Assembly (NCBI GenBank): GCA_013203755.1
Contig: JABMPI010000783.1
Span: forward strand, 1 to 9,722
Source of the DNA: Bacteroidota bacterium
GTDB lineage: Bacteria > Bacteroidota > Bacteroidia > Bacteroidales > Prolixibacteraceae
Direction of reading: 5' to 3'
DNA: 9,722 nt
The position numbers were made by a program, and so were the translations under genes. The notes beneath the pieces were generated by a model, which saw only the letters and a program-made list of their open reading frames with translations, searched no databases and had not been told where the DNA came from. Below, one piece after another: positions 7,414 to 9,722 of this stretch; position 1 is the stretch's first letter, and each line of letters opens with the position of its first letter.

Positions 7414-7761
7414 TTAGTTTATTAATTGTCCTGCTAGTCCAAGAATAAAATATATGGTTTGCAGAATTAGAGTCAAAATTAATGCGGTATTAATATATTT
7501 TTGCTTATAGCTCAGTTTCTTAAATGGAATAAAACTTGCAAATAGTCCCAGTATAAATCCCAATAGTGGAATTCCAATAAAAATTGTTCTTGCCAAACCT
7601 ATTTGAAATTCAGTTTCAAAGGCTAGTAATTTACTTAGGTGAAAATCTGTTTTGTCTTGAATAAAGGAGTGTAATACATAATTTAATAGCATCAACAAGA
7701 TAACAGACAAAATTAGTTTAGCACTATTTTTTCTTATTGAAGTTTTGGATTCTCGGGCCAT
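7414..7761 (-). CDS. Small three-helix membrane protein, function unknown
   Basis: I do not recognise the family. From the ATG at 7761 the protein has 115 residues; a longer frame exists only by using a TTG at 7797, so I chose the ATG. The start is basic and polar (MARESKTSIRKNSAK), which suggests a cytoplasmic N-terminus. Three hydrophobic segments follow: LILSVILLMLLNYVLHSF (about 16-33), TIFIGIPLLGFILGLFASFIP (about 59-79), and a third in the last 30 residues (TALILTLILQTIYFILGLAG). A basic loop, FKKLSYKQKY, sits between helices 2 and 3. There are no charged residues within the helices and no cysteine or histidine cluster, so nothing suggests an enzyme. It is transcribed alone, convergent with fprA and divergent from the DsrE-like gene, and I see no clear TAnnTTTG box upstream. 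The periodic hydrophobicity and uninterrupted frame favour a real gene. Confidence 0.7.
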   Translation of the reverse strand: MARESKTSIRKNSAKLILSVILLMLLNYVLHSFIQDKTDFHLSKLLAFETEFQIGLARTIFIGIPLLGFILGLFASFIPFKKLSYKQKYINTALILTLILQTIYFILGLAGQLIN

Positions 7762-8037
7762 ATTTTTTACACTGTAATTATAATTCTGTATTTTCAATTT
7801 GTCGTTTACCTTGTAAAGCTTCTGTTAATTTGACTTTGTTTTATTAAATTAATTACACTTTTTATTTATTCATTTTTGGGTGCCTCAAAGCAATGGAGAA
7901 GAATTGTGTTTCAGTATTCTTACTGAATGGATTACAAACCCTTTCCCCATTTTGCATTTGCATAAATAGCTAATTAGCGAATTTTCGCTTATTATTGTTT
8001 TACTTTAACGTTATACCTTTAATTTAAAACAACTGAT
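7762..8037. other. Divergent intergenic region with two short palindromes
   Basis: This stretch of 276 bases has no credible gene. It holds two perfect short hairpins. TTCAGTA-TTCT-TACTGAA is at 7910-7927 (7-bp stem, tetraloop). AGCGAA-TT-TTCGCT is at 7976-7989, directly preceded by the palindrome GCTAATTAGC (7969-7978). Neither is followed by a strong T-run. Either could be a regulator-binding site for the DsrE-like gene or a chance palindrome in AT-rich DNA. Confidence 0.35.
7995..8021 (+). promoter_or_regulatory. Possible promoter of the DsrE-like gene
   Basis: TACCTTTA at 8014-8021 matches seven of the eight bases of TAnnTTTG, and a TTG sits at 7995-7997, 16 bases upstream. Transcription would start about ten bases before the ATG, giving a very short leader. 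The last base of the -7 box and the spacing are both off consensus, so this is tentative. Confidence 0.3.
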
Positions 8038-8463
8038 ATGAAACTTAATTTTTTAATGCTTGTCATTTTATTTGCAGTGAGCTCTGTAAAAATTCTGAAT
8101 GCCCAGGAGGTTGAAATCGCTACTGCTTCAGATACTCTTGTTGTGTTGTGGGCAAGCGGTGATCCTGATGTTGCAATAAAATCGTGTTTAATGTATGCAC
8201 ACGCAGCAAAAAAATACAAATGGTTTAAAGAGGTTATATTGGTTGCATGGGGCCCTTCAGAGAAACTTCTTGCTGAGAATTCTGAAGTGAAAGAGAAAGT
8301 GGCTATAATGAAAAAAGATGGAATTATTGTAGAGGCTTGTGTGGCCTGTTCTAATATGTATGGTGTTACCGACGAACTTAAAGTTTGCGAAATAGACGTT
8401 AAAGGAATGGGGGTTCCGCTTACCCGTTATCTTAAAAAAGGATATAAAACAGTGTCGTATTAA
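8038..8463 (+). CDS. Exported DsrE-like protein with CxxC motif
   Basis: The protein has 141 residues. Residues 1-22 form a signal peptide (Lys3, a hydrophobic core of about 4-20, and L-N-A before Gln23), and the mature part is a single DsrE/DsrF-like domain (PF02635 type). The core strand TLVVLWASGDPDVAIKSC (33-50), the strand KEVILVAWGPSEKLLAEN (64-81), and the tail C-V-A-C-S-N-M-Y-G-V (101-110) followed by GVPLTRYLKKGYKTVSY (125-141) fit the family. There are four cysteines, at 50, 101, 104 and 117; Cys101-Cys104 form a CxxC. Classical DsrE and TusD proteins pass persulfide sulfur in the cytoplasm as part of complexes. A single exported copy with no dsr or tus neighbours must do something else, possibly redox or sulfide chemistry in the periplasm; that is inference. 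The ATG is followed at once by the signal peptide, so the start is secure. A foldback element begins 12 bases after the stop codon. Confidence 0.85.
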   Translation: MKLNFLMLVILFAVSSVKILNAQEVEIATASDTLVVLWASGDPDVAIKSCLMYAHAAKKYKWFKEVILVAWGPSEKLLAENSEVKEKVAIMKKDGIIVEACVACSNMYGVTDELKVCEIDVKGMGVPLTRYLKKGYKTVSY

Positions 8464-8474
8464 AAGGATTAAAA

Positions 8475-8558
8475 GCCCTGCTGGTGCGCGATTGTATCGC
8501 GTTCCTTTACCTTCTTGCTTATATAAAACCACGCGATATAATCGCGCGGGAGCAGGGC
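8475..8558. repeat. 84-bp foldback element (REP/BIME- or MITE-like)
   Basis: Arms 8475-8502 and 8531-8558 are inverted repeats of 28 bases with only two mismatches (GG against GG at 8483-8484/8549-8550) and two G-T pairs. They are separated by a 28-base spacer. The outer ends are GCCCTGCT and AGCAGGGC. Each arm also holds its own palindrome: CGCGAT-TGT-ATCGCG (8487-8501) and CGCGAT-ATA-ATCGCG (8532-8546). The GC-rich arms contrast with the AT-rich surroundings. The architecture of paired palindromes in opposite orientation, sitting between convergent genes, is that of a BIME mobilised by a REP-associated tyrosine transposase, or of a small MITE. No transposase is in the window. On the minus strand the stem is followed by TTTTAATCCTTTT, so it could also terminate transcription of the BatA-like gene. 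Confidence 0.8.
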
Positions 8559-8575
8559 AGAAAACTAAACGTAGT

Positions 8576-9722
8576 TTATTTCCAAAAACGTGAAATTAAA
8601 ACTTCGATTAAGATAAAAAGGAGTGCAAGCAGAATACAAATTTCCCAAAGTTGTTTGCCATTTTGAATATCTTCAAAAACTTCTGAAAAATTACTTTCAA
8701 CATTGCTAATAATTGTGGCGTTTTTTAATTGAAGAACCTCGATTTTATCCTGCAGTTCAATACTGTTGAAATATCGCAAATCGGACTCTTTGCGGTTGTA
8801 ATTAAAAGCCATTGCCGAAAGAATGGAATTATCGTTTTGAATAAGATAATGTCCGGCTTCCGAAATTTGTTCTGCAAATTCGAGACGCGTTCCACGGGTA
8901 GAAACATTTTTTGAGGGAATAAATTTCTCTCCGCTAACTTTATTTTCAATTTCTATAGATGAATTCAGGTTTATATTTTCATCTTTCGAAAGGTCGTAAA
9001 ATGTGTTTTGCCCAACAATAAACGAATTTTCCTGATCGGGGATACTATTTAATACAATGTTGTAAAGGGTTGGGACAAATAAAACATCGTGTGCAAAAGA
9101 GTCGTTTTTCTTCTCTAAAGGGAAGCTAAAAACCCAAACTTTTCCCATTTCGTATTTTAGTGTAGACAGTGCTTTGTCGTTGTTTTGAAACCAGAGTAAA
9201 CGACTCTCCGAAGTGCGAATGTTTTTTTCGAATTTTAAGTGCCCGTCTATTTCCGGAAAGATCGGATTCTGTTCTTTTTTCTTAAAAACATCTTTGAAAA
9301 AATTGTTCTCGAAATCGATGCCTGAAATTTTTTGTTTGGTAGAGTCTGTTCCGATAATACGGTTAGCATTAAACTGGCTAAGAAAAGTATTGTTGAAATT
9401 GGGGTTATTTCTGTTTCCGGGAAACAAAACTACTGAAGTTCCATTTTTAACTGCTTTTTCCAATTCATTTAAAAAACCGCTTGAGAAATTCTCTAAATTC
9501 ATTAAAAAAATTGTATTGTACTCGCTTAATTTGCTGATTTGTAAACTATTAATATTTGTTTTGTCCAGTTTTATGTAATCATCGTTTTCGAACAAAGCGG
9601 AAATATAATTTAATCCTTCCTGCAAATCGGGATTGTTATTAAATATCGCCAGGGCATTTAAATTAGATTCTACAAAATAGCTGATAAACCAGTTGTTGTC
9701 GTGTGTAAATGGGTAATCTGAA
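8576..9722 (-). CDS. BatA-like membrane protein, C-terminal part (N-terminus outside window)
   Basis: This is a partial gene. The frame is open from the right edge of the window; the nearest possible start inside it is a TTG at 9625, but 32 further codons with no stop lie upstream, including HDNNWFISYFVES, so the true start is off the window. The 381 visible residues fit the C-terminal part of large Bacteroidota proteins that begin with a BatA domain (PF07584, two membrane helices). A Rossmann-like segment, TIFLMNLENFSSGFLNELEK followed by GTSVVLFPG, resembles a von Willebrand or glutamine-amidotransferase-like fold. Then come GKVWVFSFPLEKKNDSFAHD and VLFVPTLYNIVLNS, a beta-rich region, and a last membrane helix (LWEICILLALLFILIEVLIS) ending in R-F-W-K. 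Family members usually sit near MoxR ATPase and DUF58 genes in aerotolerance-type (Bat) operons. Those genes would be to the right, outside the window. Biochemical function is unknown. Confidence 0.75.
   Translation of the reverse strand, partial: SDYPFTHDNNWFISYFVESNLNALAIFNNNPDLQEGLNYISALFENDDYIKLDKTNINSLQISKLSEYNTIFLMNLENFSSGFLNELEKAVKNGTSVVLFPGNRNNPNFNNTFLSQFNANRIIGTDSTKQKISGIDFENNFFKDVFKKKEQNPIFPEIDGHLKFEKNIRTSESRLLWFQNNDKALSTLKYEMGKVWVFSFPLEKKNDSFAHDVLFVPTLYNIVLNSIPDQENSFIVGQNTFYDLSKDENINLNSSIEIENKVSGEKFIPSKNVSTRGTRLEFAEQISEAGHYLIQNDNSILSAMAFNYNRKESDLRYFNSIELQDKIEVLQLKNATIISNVESNFSEVFEDIQNGKQLWEICILLALLFILIEVLISRFWK

Noticed and set aside
8562..8577. AAACTA-AACG-TAGTTT hairpin at the end of the BatA-like gene
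   Set aside because: A 6-bp AT-rich stem overlapping the stop codon is too weak to call as a terminator on its own.
9213..9578. 121-codon plus-strand frame opposite the BatA-like gene
   Set aside because: The Phe/Leu/Lys-rich composition is what the reverse complement of an Asn/Lys/Glu-rich coding strand gives; the minus-strand frame has the family signatures.
9623..9625. TTG as the start of the BatA-like protein
   Set aside because: The frame continues without a stop to the window edge with residues that fit the family, so the gene is cut by the window and does not start here.
1..9722. tRNA, rRNA, riboswitch, phage or complete IS genes
   Set aside because: No cloverleaf, rRNA segment, known aptamer core, integrase or transposase frame could be seen on either strand by eye.

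Overview
The window looks like a piece of a marine or sediment member of the Bacteroidota, probably Marinilabiliales/Prolixibacteraceae-like. The evidence is the low GC content, the absence of strong Shine-Dalgarno sequences, upstream TAnnTTTG-type -7 boxes, a secreted sulfatase/rhamnosidase of the type found in algal polysaccharide utilisation loci (PULs), and the C-terminal part of a BatA-like membrane protein. The genus is inferred, not proven.

Layout. (1) Positions 2-4689, plus strand: the right-hand end of a carbohydrate locus. It holds the C-terminal 300 residues of a BNR/Asp-box beta-propeller carbohydrate-active protein (cut by the window edge), then a large exported two-enzyme fusion of a formylglycine sulfatase (S1 type) and a GH78 alpha-L-rhamnosidase. 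This pair suggests breakdown of a sulfated rhamnose-containing polymer such as ulvan. (2) Positions 4705-5766, minus strand: mltG, an endolytic murein transglycosylase, convergent with the fusion gene and only 15 bases from it. This marks the border of the PUL. (3) Positions 5767-6046: a divergent intergenic region with a GATTGA/TCAATC repeat array and promoter-like boxes facing both ways. (4) Positions 6047-7249, plus strand: a class A flavodiiron protein (FprA) with all six diiron ligands, followed by a perfect 16-bp hairpin and then a canonical intrinsic terminator. (5) Positions 7414-7761, minus strand: a small three-helix membrane protein of unknown function. (6) Positions 8038-8463, plus strand: an exported DsrE-like protein with a CxxC motif. 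(7) Positions 8475-8558: an 84-base foldback element whose two arms are each a small palindrome, resembling a REP/BIME or MITE. (8) Positions 8576-9722, minus strand: the C-terminal part of a BatA-like membrane protein that runs off the window.

How the genes fit together. The first two genes plausibly cooperate in periplasmic depolymerisation, desulfation and rhamnose removal. The rest are unrelated housekeeping or stress genes: cell-wall trimming, O2/NO reduction, a sulfur-relay-like fold outside the cytoplasm, and an envelope protein. I see no phage, CRISPR array, tRNA, rRNA or complete insertion sequence. I also find no clearly new multi-gene system. The items most worth a second look are the foldback element, the GATTGA array, the exported CxxC DsrE protein and the sulfatase-GH78 fusion with its variant active-site motifs.
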